Shown: one piece after another, positions 33,942-43,653 of the stretch | How the letters are laid out: each line of letters starts with the position of its first letter | Numbering within the stretch: position 1 is the stretch's first letter | NCBI RefSeq assembly: GCF_008281175.1 | Contig: NZ_CP036524.1 | Span: 2,108,001 to 2,172,000 of the forward strand | Direction of reading: 5' to 3' | Length of the DNA: 64,000 nt | From: [Clostridium] hylemonae DSM 15053 | Lineage (GTDB): Bacteria > Bacillota > Clostridia > Lachnospirales > Lachnospiraceae | Notes under the pieces: model-generated | What the model saw: the letters and a program-made list of their open reading frames with translations, nothing else | Databases searched by the model: none | What the model was told of the DNA's origin: nothing | Translations under genes and position numbers: made by a program

Positions 33942-34682
33942 ATGAAACTAAAGTTAATACTCCCGGTGGCGGATACTCCTGCCACCCGCAAGGCGAACGA
34001 AGGGATCCCACTTGCACTGCGAACACTGAATCCGGAGACCGAGGTGTCGGTAAGTTTCCTGAAAAAAGGATTTGAGGCGCTGAACACGATCACCCGCATC
34101 GGCTACAACAGTCCCGGAATCGCAGAAGCGGCGGTAACGGCGGAGAAAGAAGGGGCTGATGGTATATTTATCAACTGTTTCGCAGATCCGGCCGTGGATA
34201 TGGCGCGGGAACTGGTACACGTACCCGTCTTCGGTGGTTTCCGGTCCGCCATGATGGCTGCTCTCGGATGCGGCAAACGCTTTGCCGTCATGATTCCGGG
34301 CAAAGAAGACCCGGCAGGTACGTTTCTGCTCAACAAGGTCATCGAAAATAACCCGGAATTTAAAGACAGTATCGTACGCCGGGATTTTACAGATCTGGAT
34401 GTGCTTGAGCTTCACGACAAGGAAAAGCTGCTTGAACGTCTGGCCGGCTTTGCAGAGGAATCTGCCTGCCGGTATGACTGTGACTGTCTCATACTGGGAT
34501 GCACGGCCATGTCCTACATCATCGATGACTTAAGGGCCGGGCTCTGCCGGCGCGGATGCCGCATCACCGTGCTGGAGCCGCTGTCGACCGGGCTTAAGAT
34601 GCTGGAGAGCTTTGTCACTCTCGGACTAAACAACAGCACCGCCCATCTCGTCAACAATGAAATGGATCAACTGATCAAATAG
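33942..34682 (+). CDS. Asp/Glu racemase superfamily protein (hydantoin/allantoin racemase-like)
   Basis: 246 residues. The two catalytic cysteines of the fold are present, in FINCFADP (about 79) and LILGCTAMSY (about 187), as in hydantoin and allantoin racemases. It would interconvert enantiomers at C5 of the ring so that a stereospecific hydantoinase can use both. AGGAGG lies 7 nt before ATG 33942; ATG 33939 is only 4 nt away. First gene of a five-gene operon with an NCS1 permease, a DUF917 protein and two M20 hydrolases. Confidence 0.85.
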   Translation: MKLKLILPVADTPATRKANEGIPLALRTLNPETEVSVSFLKKGFEALNTITRIGYNSPGIAEAAVTAEKEGADGIFINCFADPAVDMARELVHVPVFGGFRSAMMAALGCGKRFAVMIPGKEDPAGTFLLNKVIENNPEFKDSIVRRDFTDLDVLELHDKEKLLERLAGFAEESACRYDCDCLILGCTAMSYIIDDLRAGLCRRGCRITVLEPLSTGLKMLESFVTLGLNNSTAHLVNNEMDQLIK

Positions 34683-34716
34683 GAATGAGATCACGAATGA
34701 GTAAGGAGGAAATCAT

Positions 34717-36054
34717 ATGGCATCATTTTGGAAATTTCTCGAAGAAAAAGCATACGCCGGCGGAGACGATGACTTTGCGCGCAAGCCGGTACCTGAAGAT
34801 AAGAAACGCGGATGGGCGAGCAGCGCCGTCGTATACATCGGCTGCGCCATCAGTATATCCGCTTTCACACTCGGAGGCAGCCTTGCCACCGGCCTCACAC
34901 TGAACGAATCTATCATCGCCGTTCTCGTCGGAGCCCTCATCCTGGCGGCCATGGCCTGTCTCTGCGCGGAGCCCGCCATGTATACCGGACTCTCAACGAG
35001 TATGATAGGAAAGTTTACATTCGGCCTCAGGGGAGCGGCCCTCGTCGGCCTCCTCTATGCAGGCTGCGCCTGGGGCTGGTTCGGCGTACAGGCCGGACTG
35101 TTCGGAGATACGATCGGTCAGATGTTCCGGCTTATGACCGGCAGCGCCCTCTCTCCCTTTACAGTAAAAGTGATCATTGTGATCGGCGGCCTTCTGATGA
35201 CGACCTCAGCCATTTTCGGCTTTAAATCCATTGAAAAGCTTAGCTGGGTCGCGATTCCGGCCATTGCCATCCTGATGGTGTCGTCGCTTGTCATGGTACT
35301 GAAAGGCCATACTTACGCCGACCTAAACACCTCGTTTATCACAAATCCCATGTCGCTTGGAACCGGCATCTCCCTTGTCATAGGTTCGTTTGCCGCCGGA
35401 GCGGTGGGAAGTCCGGATATCCTGCGTTATGCGAAAAACTTTAAAGATACGGTGAAGGCCATGGTCATCGGGCTTGTCATCGGTTACGGCATCACGATCG
35501 TGATAGCCGCCGCCTGCGCCAAAGCAGTAGGCGACGCCAACATCGTCACTGTCATGATCGGACTCGGCTGGGGCGTCCTTGCCATGGTCGTCCTCGTACT
35601 TGCGCAGTGGACATCCAATGACAATAACGTATACAGCGGTTCCCTCGGCCTCTCCGTCGTATTTGAGAAGATGCCGAAATACAAACTCGCCATATTTACC
35701 GGCGTCTCCGGCACTATATTTGCTGTGATCGGCCTGTCCAACATGATGATCCCGTTTTTTTCCGTGCTCGGGATCTTTACGCCTCCTCTCGGAGGATGTT
35801 ATCTGGCCGACTTCTATCTGTGCAGGAAATTCTACAGCTTTGACCGGCTGAATAAGCTGAAAAAGGTGCGTATCGAGAGTATGGCCGCCTATCTCATCGC
35901 AGCTGCCATAGGCTTTATGACAACACAGACATCCCCGGGATTCGCGCTGTTTGAGATCACCACCATTCCAGCGATCGACTCTTTCGTGGCCGCATTTATC
36001 ATGCAGATCGTCTGTGTGAAGCTGTTTAATAAAAATCACGGAAAAGATTGTTAG
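34717..36054 (+). CDS. NCS1-family permease (CodB-like; purine/pyrimidine/hydantoin/allantoin)
   Basis: 445 residues with about 12 transmembrane segments and the cytosine-permease family pattern (GLRGAALVGLLYAGCAWGWF near 105, AQWTSNDNNVYSGSL near 290). NCS1 proteins import cytosine, allantoin, hydantoins (Mhp1) or uracil. Next to a racemase and DUF917 gene, a cyclic ureide is the likeliest cargo. An AAGGAGG precedes the ATG. Confidence 0.9.
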   Translation: MASFWKFLEEKAYAGGDDDFARKPVPEDKKRGWASSAVVYIGCAISISAFTLGGSLATGLTLNESIIAVLVGALILAAMACLCAEPAMYTGLSTSMIGKFTFGLRGAALVGLLYAGCAWGWFGVQAGLFGDTIGQMFRLMTGSALSPFTVKVIIVIGGLLMTTSAIFGFKSIEKLSWVAIPAIAILMVSSLVMVLKGHTYADLNTSFITNPMSLGTGISLVIGSFAAGAVGSPDILRYAKNFKDTVKAMVIGLVIGYGITIVIAAACAKAVGDANIVTVMIGLGWGVLAMVVLVLAQWTSNDNNVYSGSLGLSVVFEKMPKYKLAIFTGVSGTIFAVIGLSNMMIPFFSVLGIFTPPLGGCYLADFYLCRKFYSFDRLNKLKKVRIESMAAYLIAAAIGFMTTQTSPGFALFEITTIPAIDSFVAAFIMQIVCVKLFNKNHGKDC

Positions 36055-36081
36055 ATCATCTGTATATAAGGAGGACTTGAT

Positions 36082-37176
36082 ATGTCAGTAAAAATGAACA
36101 GAGAACAATTATATGATATGACGAGCGGAGCAATCATTCTCGGCAGCGGTGGAGGCGGGGACGTCAAAACGAGCTACCGTCTGCTTGAAGACATCCTCGC
36201 GCTCACCGAAGAAGTAGAATTTGCCGGACTGGATGAAGTGCCGGACGACGCGAATGTAGCCATCATATCCGGCATGGGTTCCCCCGCAGCCACAAAGGAA
36301 CGGGGATTCGACTGTATCGCGTGCGTCCACGCGCTGAAACGGCTGGAGGCCGTGACCGGCAGGAAGATCGACTATGTAGCCGCCTTTGAAGTAGGCGGAG
36401 GCAATTTTATGCCTCCCGTATACACGGCATGTTACACCGGGATCAAAGTCATCAATGCCGACGGTGTGGGACGCGCGGTCCCTGAGTCATTCATGATCAT
36501 GCCGGAAATACATAAGATCCGCTCCGCCCCTTTTGCAATGGCGAATGAAGAGAACCTGAGCGCTGTTCTCTACTATGAGGACAGCAGTGACTGTGAGCTG
36601 ATCGGGCGTCCTATCGTAAACGTATTCGGCGGCTCCGCCGGCGTAGCCAACTATATCATGGACGGAGCTGCCGCCAAAAAAGCGCTTGTGGCAGGCTCAT
36701 ATGAACTGGCCCGCTCCATCGGAGAAGCCGTGCGCCTCGGGATCGCCGCGGGCGGGCGCCCGGTGGAATGTATCGCCCGGGCCACCGGAGGTATCGAGAT
36801 CATCGAGGGAAAGCTTACCGAACTCAATATGAAAACGGAAAACAGCCACGACTGGGGTTACGAGATCATCGAAGGAACGGGCAGCTATACAGGGAAAAGC
36901 ATTAAGATCATGATTGAAAATGAAAATATCCTTGCCTTTGACCAGGACGGCGGCGTGCGCTGCGTAACACCCGACGCGCTCTGTGTCTTCCGGTCAGACG
37001 GAACGCCGCTTACTAACGCGGATCTGGAGCCCGGCATGGATGTGGCCTTCGTAGGCGTGCCGTGCAACCCGAAGTGGCTGGAAGGAGACGCTGTATCTGT
37101 CTTCCAGAAAGCATTCGATCATTTCGGTTATAAAGGCGGATACATACCTGTGACTGAACTGAATGCACATAGTTAG
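36082..37176 (+). CDS. DUF917 family protein (S-methyl-thiohydantoin desulfurase-like)
   Basis: 364 residues, full-length DUF917: a Gly-rich start (ILGSGGGGDVKTSYRLL), the central FEVGGGNFMPP and NADGVGRAVPES, and a C-terminal domain with NPKWLEG. The family is now linked to hydrolysis of an S-methyl-thiohydantoin and is commonly annotated near hydantoin utilisation genes. Here it is between an NCS1 permease and two M20 enzymes, again pointing at hydantoin-like rings. The exact reaction is unproven. Confidence 0.88.
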   Translation: MSVKMNREQLYDMTSGAIILGSGGGGDVKTSYRLLEDILALTEEVEFAGLDEVPDDANVAIISGMGSPAATKERGFDCIACVHALKRLEAVTGRKIDYVAAFEVGGGNFMPPVYTACYTGIKVINADGVGRAVPESFMIMPEIHKIRSAPFAMANEENLSAVLYYEDSSDCELIGRPIVNVFGGSAGVANYIMDGAAAKKALVAGSYELARSIGEAVRLGIAAGGRPVECIARATGGIEIIEGKLTELNMKTENSHDWGYEIIEGTGSYTGKSIKIMIENENILAFDQDGGVRCVTPDALCVFRSDGTPLTNADLEPGMDVAFVGVPCNPKWLEGDAVSVFQKAFDHFGYKGGYIPVTELNAHS

Positions 37177-37188
37177 AGAGGGATCACC

Positions 37189-38601
37189 ATGGAATATGTG
37201 TTAGACAAACTGATCGAGAAATACCGGGAAGATATTGTCCGCTGCACCAGGAATCTCGTCCGCATTCCAAGCGTCAAGGATACGCCCCTGCCGCAGATGC
37301 CGTTCGGGCGTCCCATCGGGGAGTGTCTCGACGAGACGCTGGCGCTCTGCCGCTCTCTCGGGATGCGCACGAAAAACTGTGGAGGTTATGCAGGATGGGC
37401 CGAGACCGGCAGCGGAGAAGAACTGTGCGGCGTCCTTGTACATCTGGATGTCGTACCGGCGGGGGACGGATGGACACACCCGCCCTTTGGCGGACTCATG
37501 GAAGACGGGAAGATCTATGGACGGGGGACGGTTGATGACAAAGGCCCCGCCGCCGCTTCTATCTTTGCACTGAAAGCGATCATGGAGAGCTCTCTTACGC
37601 TCTCCTCAAGGATACGGATCATCTTCGGCACAGATGAAGAAAATGACTGGGCCTGTATGGACCACTATAAAGAGCAGGAAGAAATCCCGTCCGCCGGGTT
37701 CTCCCCGGATGCAGAATTCCCGGTCATTTACGCCGAAAAAGGAATCCTCTTCGCCACACTTGCAAAAGAAGGAACGCTCCCGGAAGGTATACCGTATATA
37801 CGAAGCCTGTCCGGCGGCCGCAGGGCGAATATGGTGCCGGACGAATGCCGGGCGGAGATCGCTCTGCCAGAGCCGGATGCCGCCTTTGTCCGTCAGCTCA
37901 AAGCTGCCGCGGACTCCGCCGGGGAAGCGGAAGTCACCGTCAGCGGCTCTCTGATCACGGTAAGAACAGCGGGGAAAACTGCGCACGGAAGTACGCCCGA
38001 AAATGGGGTGAACGCAATATCCGTCATGATGAATGTGCTCGCTCCTGTCATGACAGAAAATTCTTTTCAGAAGGATTTCCTAGATTTTTATATGTCACAT
38101 ATCGGCAGTGAGACCGACGGCCGCAGTATGTTCGGCAGCCTGAGTGACGAGCCGTCCGGAAAGCTTGTGTTAAACGCCGGAGTCCTCACCATGGATACAC
38201 ACTCTGCGGCGCTTAAGCTGAACATCCGCTATCCGGTCACTTACACCGGTACACATATCTGGCAGCGGCTTACCAAAGCTGCCGCAGACGCGGGCCTTCG
38301 CGCCGTCATCGACCTGAACAGCGAACCGTTATACGCGGACGCGGACAGTCATATCGTTCAGACGCTTCTGTCCGTCTATCACAGTTACTGTCCCGACGGC
38401 TCTGTCCCCATTGCTGTCGGCGGCGGCACATACGCCAGGAGCATGCCAAATTCCGTGGCGTTCGGTCCTGTCTTTCCCGGGAAAGCTGAACTGGCACACT
38501 GCCCGGACGAATACATCTCAGTGGAAGATCTGATTCTTTCCGCAAAAATCTATGCCGGCGCAATGTACCGCCTGGCAGGCAGAAAGGAGGATGTCTTATG
38601 A
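37189..38601 (+). CDS. M20 family dipeptidase (PepV-like)
   Basis: 470 residues with the zinc hydrolase motifs VHLDVVPAGDGW (His, Asp), GRGTVDDKGP (bridging Asp), GTDEENDW (catalytic Glu then Glu ligand), and a late His in GELAHCPDE. Length and lid insertion match PepV dipeptidases. M20 enzymes also include N-carbamoyl-amino-acid and allantoate amidohydrolases, which would fit the operon. Its TGA overlaps the next gene's ATG. Confidence 0.9.
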   Translation: MEYVLDKLIEKYREDIVRCTRNLVRIPSVKDTPLPQMPFGRPIGECLDETLALCRSLGMRTKNCGGYAGWAETGSGEELCGVLVHLDVVPAGDGWTHPPFGGLMEDGKIYGRGTVDDKGPAAASIFALKAIMESSLTLSSRIRIIFGTDEENDWACMDHYKEQEEIPSAGFSPDAEFPVIYAEKGILFATLAKEGTLPEGIPYIRSLSGGRRANMVPDECRAEIALPEPDAAFVRQLKAAADSAGEAEVTVSGSLITVRTAGKTAHGSTPENGVNAISVMMNVLAPVMTENSFQKDFLDFYMSHIGSETDGRSMFGSLSDEPSGKLVLNAGVLTMDTHSAALKLNIRYPVTYTGTHIWQRLTKAAADAGLRAVIDLNSEPLYADADSHIVQTLLSVYHSYCPDGSVPIAVGGGTYARSMPNSVAFGPVFPGKAELAHCPDEYISVEDLILSAKIYAGAMYRLAGRKEDVL

Positions 38602-39746
38602 TCCAGGACAGTATCACAAAGTATATTGACAGCAGCCGAAGCGATATGATCCTGCTTCTGGAAAAGCTGGTCAACACCGACAGCGGCTCATACACGACAG
38701 CCGGAGTGGAGAAGGTAGCCGGATTCATCTCCGAGATCCTCATACCGCTCAAATTTGATGTGCAGATGCTGCCGGGCGGAAAATACGCTCCGCATCTGCT
38801 TGCCTGCAGAAAGGGAAACGGGACGAAAAAAATAATGTTCCTTGGCCATATGGACACTGTTTTTGACGAGGGTACTGCACGAAAACGGCCGTTTTGCATA
38901 AAAGGTGACAGAGCCTACGGGCCGGGCGTATGCGATATGCAGGCGGGAATCGTCTGTCTGCTCTACGCGTTAAAAGCGCTCGAAGAAGCCGGGTTTACCG
39001 ATTACGGTGAATTGAAAATACTGTTCAACAGTGATGAGGAACGCGGCAGTGAGACTTCCGAGAAATATATTATCGAAGAATGCAAAAAAAGCGATATGGT
39101 GCTTGTCATGGAACCGGGTATGCCGGATGATCACGTTGTGATCGAACGGCAGGGTGGCGGCATCTTCAACCTGGATATAGAGGGTAAGCCCGCACATGCA
39201 GGGGCATGTCCGCTCGACGGGATCCACGCCATCGATGAGGCGGCACATAAGATCCTGGCATTCCACGGTCTGACCGACTTAAGCCTCGGCAGATCCGTCA
39301 GCGTCGGCGTCATAAACGGCGGCACGAGAAGCAACATCATTCCCGAGCATGTCTTTATGGAGATCGACCTCCGCGCCAGATCACACCAGGACGGTCTGGA
39401 ACTTATGGAAAAGATGCAGAAGATCGCAGATACCTCTTATGTACCCGGCACAAAAAGCACACTGAAAAAGGTGATGTACCGGCCGCCGATTGAAAAGACG
39501 CCGGGCAACGCAGCTCTTTACCGTACGCTCACTGCCGCCGCCCGGAAGCTTGGCATTACGGTAAGTGAAACATACTGCGGCGGCGGCAGCGACGGCAACT
39601 ATACTTCAGCCGAAAGAATTCCTACCATTGACTCTCTCGGTCCTGTCGGAAGCCTGGAACATACAGACGGTGAATACATGCTCATCGAGACTTTATTTTC
39701 AAGATGCAAACTGACCGCGCTATTTATTGCGGAGCTTTCCGCCTGA
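38598..39746 (+). CDS. M20 family metallo-hydrolase (carboxypeptidase G2/ArgE type)
   Basis: 382 residues. The zinc motifs GHMDTVFDEG, GPGVCDMQAG and FNSDEERGSETS and the dimerisation-domain text VINGGTRSNIIP are present, with a C-terminal His in SLEHTDGEYM. Candidates are removal of a glutamyl or N-carbamoyl group. Translation is coupled to PepV by ATGA. It is the last gene of the operon, with a terminator 31 nt downstream. Confidence 0.9.
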   Translation: MIQDSITKYIDSSRSDMILLLEKLVNTDSGSYTTAGVEKVAGFISEILIPLKFDVQMLPGGKYAPHLLACRKGNGTKKIMFLGHMDTVFDEGTARKRPFCIKGDRAYGPGVCDMQAGIVCLLYALKALEEAGFTDYGELKILFNSDEERGSETSEKYIIEECKKSDMVLVMEPGMPDDHVVIERQGGGIFNLDIEGKPAHAGACPLDGIHAIDEAAHKILAFHGLTDLSLGRSVSVGVINGGTRSNIIPEHVFMEIDLRARSHQDGLELMEKMQKIADTSYVPGTKSTLKKVMYRPPIEKTPGNAALYRTLTAAARKLGITVSETYCGGGSDGNYTSAERIPTIDSLGPVGSLEHTDGEYMLIETLFSRCKLTALFIAELSA

Positions 39747-39777
39747 TCTGCCCCCCGGCATTTATGTATAAAAAAGT

Positions 39778-39826
39778 GCTGCCGCACTTACGATTATTTG
39801 ATCGCAGATGCGGCAGCTCTTTTTTT
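39778..39826. terminator. Bidirectional terminator between M20 operon and DUF1540 gene
   Basis: GCTGCCGCA (39778-39786) pairs with TGCGGCAGC (39809-39817). Plus strand T-run CTTTTTTT and minus strand T-run ACTTTTTT both follow the stem, so it serves the two convergent genes. Confidence 0.85.
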
Positions 39827-40147
39827 CTAGCATCCACACTTGAATGTCGCACATTCAGTCTGGTCGCACTTACAGGCATTGCTGCCTTCCACACTGATCT
39901 TACCCGCGTGGCATTTGCATTCTTCGTTATACATACAGTCTGTTGCCTTGCAGTCGATACAGCTGCAGGCTGATGCGTTGTTCTGGCTGACATTGCTGTA
40001 AGAGTCGCCTTTACGCTCTTCGAAGCTGTCGCAGCAAGTCTCCTCCGCACGCTTTGCTGTGTTTCCTCCTACCTGGATCTTTTCAAGATCGCAGTAAAAG
40101 TTCTTATTGTGTGTACAGGTCTGTACGGTACATTTTAATTCTGGCAT
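39827..40147 (-). CDS. Cys-rich DUF1540 tandem protein
   Basis: 106 residues with two DUF1540 repeats (CTVQTCTHNKNFYC..CCDSF at 6-40 and CIDCKATDCMYNEECKCHAG..ACKCDQTECATF at 62-102). In all 17 cysteines suggest tight metal binding, probably zinc. Common in clostridia, including spore-forming ones; role unknown. Monocistronic, with its own ribosome site (AGGAGG). Confidence 0.88.
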   Translation of the reverse strand: MPELKCTVQTCTHNKNFYCDLEKIQVGGNTAKRAEETCCDSFEERKGDSYSNVSQNNASACSCIDCKATDCMYNEECKCHAGKISVEGSNACKCDQTECATFKCGC

Positions 40148-40217
40148 GATCCTACCTCCTTAGTTTGATATCAGAAGTAGTATCTGCATTTTAAGAACAT
40201 AATATTCTTTTTTCATT

Positions 40218-40664
40218 TTATTGTTTATTTTTATGATCGCACAGTCCTTTGGCAAACACATCGTGGAACTCCAGGCAGCACTGCTTTAAAGAGACCGGCT
40301 TGCCTGACTCATTGATGAAGCAGTGCCTGGTAAGCCCGCGGCAGTGGACCATCTCCGTCTTTTCGTCCACCACCTCATACACGATCGTCATCTTGATACC
40401 GTTATATTCCTTAATATACGCATTTATGGCCACTGTATCCCCGAAATGTACCATGCGCAGGTAATCTGCCTCCACCGAAAGGACCGGACTCATGATCCCC
40501 CGCTTTTCCATCTCTTCATAACCCATTCCCATCTGTGCCATCAGATCCGTTCTGGCTTCTTCAAACCAGCGGATATAATTGGAATGGTGTACGATCCCCA
40601 TCTGGTCTGTCTCATAATACTGTACTTTATGTCTGTATGGTTCTGCTGTATTCATTTTATCCAC
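40218..40664 (-). CDS. Acyl-CoA thioesterase, YbgC/4-hydroxybenzoyl-CoA type
   Basis: 148 residues with a hotdog fold: YYETDQMGIVHHSNYIRWFEEARTD holds the catalytic Asp of YbgC-like enzymes (in TDQMG). It hydrolyses short acyl-CoAs. Eight nucleotides separate it from the GGDEF-EAL gene upstream, so it may be in that transcript. Confidence 0.88.
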   Translation of the reverse strand: MDKMNTAEPYRHKVQYYETDQMGIVHHSNYIRWFEEARTDLMAQMGMGYEEMEKRGIMSPVLSVEADYLRMVHFGDTVAINAYIKEYNGIKMTIVYEVVDEKTEMVHCRGLTRHCFINESGKPVSLKQCCLEFHDVFAKGLCDHKNKQ

Positions 40665-40671
40665 CTTCCGT

Positions 40672-43644
40672 TCACAGTCTATGGCTGCCGCCGTCCTCAG
40701 CCTTCTTCCTCATTTCCCTGATCTCTTTCACGACCTTCCCGTCGATCCCGCGCACGGTCACGTCCGGCCTGGCGACGTAGAACCCCTGGAGATAATCGAT
40801 CCCAAGTGATATGAGCGTCTCCATCTCCGCGGCCGTCTCCACGCCCTCAGCAATCACCTTTATTCCTCTCGGTCTCGCGTAATTCAGCGTGCTCACCGCC
40901 AGCGCCTGCCTGTCTTTATCCTTGTGGATGTCTCTAACGATACTCATATCGATCTTGACATAGTCAGGCTGCATATAGAGCAGCGTCGACTCTGAGCTGT
41001 AACCCGCGCCAAAATCATCTACCGCAAGCTCTGCCTGGAATTCCTTCAGCATCTGGATCTTATCTTCCATGATACCGATGTCTGTCTGCTCGCTTTCTAT
41101 CATTTCCACTACGAGCATACCGGCTCCTATCTGATAACGCTCGAACAGACCGTACATCAATTCCTCTGAAAGAATCTGGTTCGGTATCGAGTTGATGAAA
41201 AGCTTTCTGTCACCGAATGCGTCCCTCTGTGACGCGTAATCCTCCAGCGCTCTGCGGAACGTAAGCTTCTCGATGTCCGGAAGCCTCGACTGGGCGATCG
41301 CAAGCCGCATGACATCCGCCGGAGATGACAGATTCTCCATCATAGGGCGCATGAGCGCCTCATATGCGAATATAGAACCGTCGATCGTGCTTACGATCGG
41401 CTGGAACGCATAGTTGACCATCTCATCCTCGATCAGTTTGTTGAGCTGCTCCCTGCCCTGCAGAAGAAATGCATCCTTCTCATATGCTTTCTTATCAAAC
41501 TCCTTAAATTCTCCTTTGTAGCTGTTCTTCGTGTCATACATGGCGAAATCCGCGTATTTTCTCAGCTCATCCAGACTTCTGCCGTCATCCGGATACCACG
41601 CGATGCCGCCGGAAGCGCGCACGGCAATAGACTCTCCGTCGGGCATGACAACTCTTGTATTGTTCAGCTGCCGCTTGATCTCTTCTACTTTTTCCAGAAG
41701 ACGTTCCCTGCTCCCGCATTCCGGGACAAAGGCCAGAAACTCATCCCCCGAGATACGGCCGACGATACCTCCGTCTCTGGCCAAACCTCCGAAGACAATA
41801 GCAGCCCTCTGAATATACTGGTCCCCATAGTCATGGCCGTACGTATCGTTGACATATTTCAGGTTGTCAAGGTCCCACATGATCATTGCGCCCAGCGTCA
41901 GGCGGCTGCCTTCCTGCAGCACCTGCTTCATACGCCGGTTAAATGCCCTCCGGTTCAGAAGATGCGTCAGAATATCGTAATCTCTCTCGTACTCTATCTT
42001 CTGCCTCTCATAGATATCTTTCGTGATATCCAGAACCGTGATGAGCGTCTTGTCCTCGTCCGCAAGTGACTTCAGATGCACCCATCTCTGCTGGATCGTA
42101 TGGGCGATCTGGTAATCCTTTTCCCCTGATCTCTCAAGCAGAACGTCAAGCCCCGCCTCACTCAGGTAATCCTCAAAGTATTTCCGGTCCAGATATCCCC
42201 GGCTGTAATATTTTTTATCCATCATGAACATCTTGATGACTTTTTTCGTACAGAACACTTTTTCCGCATCTCTTTGATATTCCACAACACCGAGCGGCAG
42301 GTTCACCAGTTCGATGATCTGTGACACTTTCGACGCGTTCTGTCTGACATTGGCATTGAGCGAGGCGATGGCATTTTCCAGCGCGACGATCTCCCGCACA
42401 TTGGACGACTTAAATTTCAACTCTTCGTTGACGTCCTTGCTCCGTATCTCATCCACCATCTGCTCGATCGGCCGGGTGAAGAAGTAACTGCCGACCACAG
42501 CGCCGGCAACGCCGAGCAGAATGGAAGCCGCAAATGCTACCATCACCGTCATATGGAGCCGGTCTGTCGAACGGAACAGCGTACTGTCAGGAAGCACGCC
42601 TATGACCGCCCACTTCTCCCTGCTGAAAGGCGAGGTCCTCCTGTACATATCAATATTCTGCACATTGCCGTAATTCCCCTCTGCATCTTCCAGCTGATAC
42701 ACTTTGCCGTTAGCCGGTTCATTTTTAAACGTGATCTTGTTATCATCCGCCGCCAGCTCCTTTGCGACAATGCCGGTGGAAAATATTGACTCATACGATT
42801 TCCCGTCCGTCGTCCTCGCAAGTACAAACGAACCGGTATTCCCGGCATCCAGTTCCTGGGGAGACAGCATCGATTCCAGATAATCCTCGGACACGGTAAT
42901 TCCCATGACTCCGTAGACCGTCCCGTCCTTAACAAGCGGTACAGAATAGGACATCACTTTGATATCCTCCGGTGACCACCGGAAGAAACCGGACCAGTAC
43001 CCGAGCTCTGAACCTGATTTATCCGTGTACTTTTCACCTGCCGCAGCCGGCTTGTCGTACCATGTACGGTCCGCCATATCACGGAAGACAAAACGGGAAG
43101 ACCAATATGAATCCATTGGAATCCCGTATTTTTTTGATATCTCGGAGGAGCCGGTCTCCAGCAGAAATCCCTTGGAATTGGCGTTGGTCCCCTGATCCAG
43201 ATTACGGATGAGCAGACCGCAGTGTTCCTGTGCGTCCCGGTCTCCATATCCGCCCAGCACTATGTATACCTCCGTGGTGGAATTGTAACGGAGCATATCG
43301 ATCATATCCTCCGTCACATCCAGCAGCAGGCCGTTATTCAATTCTTTATCCAACGCAAGATCCGAGAGGTCTTTTCCTTCTTCAGCCAGTTTCGCGCTGA
43401 CCGAGGCCTGTACTTTCTCCTGATACTCTTCCAGATTCGACCATTTATTGAACATAAGGTTCTCGATCGCATTTTTTCTGGCGAGCGTTGTATTGGAAAA
43501 GCTTGTGCAGACACTCTTTTTCAGATATTCAAAACCACCGTTAAATGTTAGCGCTGAAAAGCAGAGTATCCCCTGCAGCATGACCACGAGCAGCATAACG
43601 GCAAGCAGTTTTTTCCGGATCGAAATTCTTTTTATATTCATCAT
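40672..43644 (-). CDS. dCache-HAMP-GGDEF-EAL c-di-GMP enzyme
   Basis: 990 residues: TM at about 12-33, a large extracytoplasmic Cache-type sensor to about 365, TM at 368-392, HAMP, a PAS-like spacer (450-560), GGDEF (560-720) and EAL (735-980). The cyclase signature reads ISGDEF in place of GGDEF, so cyclase activity is uncertain. The EAL side keeps YEALMRP and DDFGAGYSS, as active phosphodiesterases do. It lies 9 nt after an orphan solute-binding lipoprotein that may bring ligand to the Cache domain. Output could be c-di-GMP control of the exopolysaccharide-like genes at 1-2180. Confidence 0.92.
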   Translation of the reverse strand: MMNIKRISIRKKLLAVMLLVVMLQGILCFSALTFNGGFEYLKKSVCTSFSNTTLARKNAIENLMFNKWSNLEEYQEKVQASVSAKLAEEGKDLSDLALDKELNNGLLLDVTEDMIDMLRYNSTTEVYIVLGGYGDRDAQEHCGLLIRNLDQGTNANSKGFLLETGSSEISKKYGIPMDSYWSSRFVFRDMADRTWYDKPAAAGEKYTDKSGSELGYWSGFFRWSPEDIKVMSYSVPLVKDGTVYGVMGITVSEDYLESMLSPQELDAGNTGSFVLARTTDGKSYESIFSTGIVAKELAADDNKITFKNEPANGKVYQLEDAEGNYGNVQNIDMYRRTSPFSREKWAVIGVLPDSTLFRSTDRLHMTVMVAFAASILLGVAGAVVGSYFFTRPIEQMVDEIRSKDVNEELKFKSSNVREIVALENAIASLNANVRQNASKVSQIIELVNLPLGVVEYQRDAEKVFCTKKVIKMFMMDKKYYSRGYLDRKYFEDYLSEAGLDVLLERSGEKDYQIAHTIQQRWVHLKSLADEDKTLITVLDITKDIYERQKIEYERDYDILTHLLNRRAFNRRMKQVLQEGSRLTLGAMIMWDLDNLKYVNDTYGHDYGDQYIQRAAIVFGGLARDGGIVGRISGDEFLAFVPECGSRERLLEKVEEIKRQLNNTRVVMPDGESIAVRASGGIAWYPDDGRSLDELRKYADFAMYDTKNSYKGEFKEFDKKAYEKDAFLLQGREQLNKLIEDEMVNYAFQPIVSTIDGSIFAYEALMRPMMENLSSPADVMRLAIAQSRLPDIEKLTFRRALEDYASQRDAFGDRKLFINSIPNQILSEELMYGLFERYQIGAGMLVVEMIESEQTDIGIMEDKIQMLKEFQAELAVDDFGAGYSSESTLLYMQPDYVKIDMSIVRDIHKDKDRQALAVSTLNYARPRGIKVIAEGVETAAEMETLISLGIDYLQGFYVARPDVTVRGIDGKVVKEIREMRKKAEDGGSHRL

Positions 43645-43653
43645 TACGACTTC

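Noticed and set aside
16804-39746. Aldehyde dehydrogenase, PduL or cobalamin-dependent lyase in the BMC locus
   Set aside because: I looked through every gene; none has the catalytic motifs. The EutQ-like text is only an N-terminal region of the PLP enzyme.
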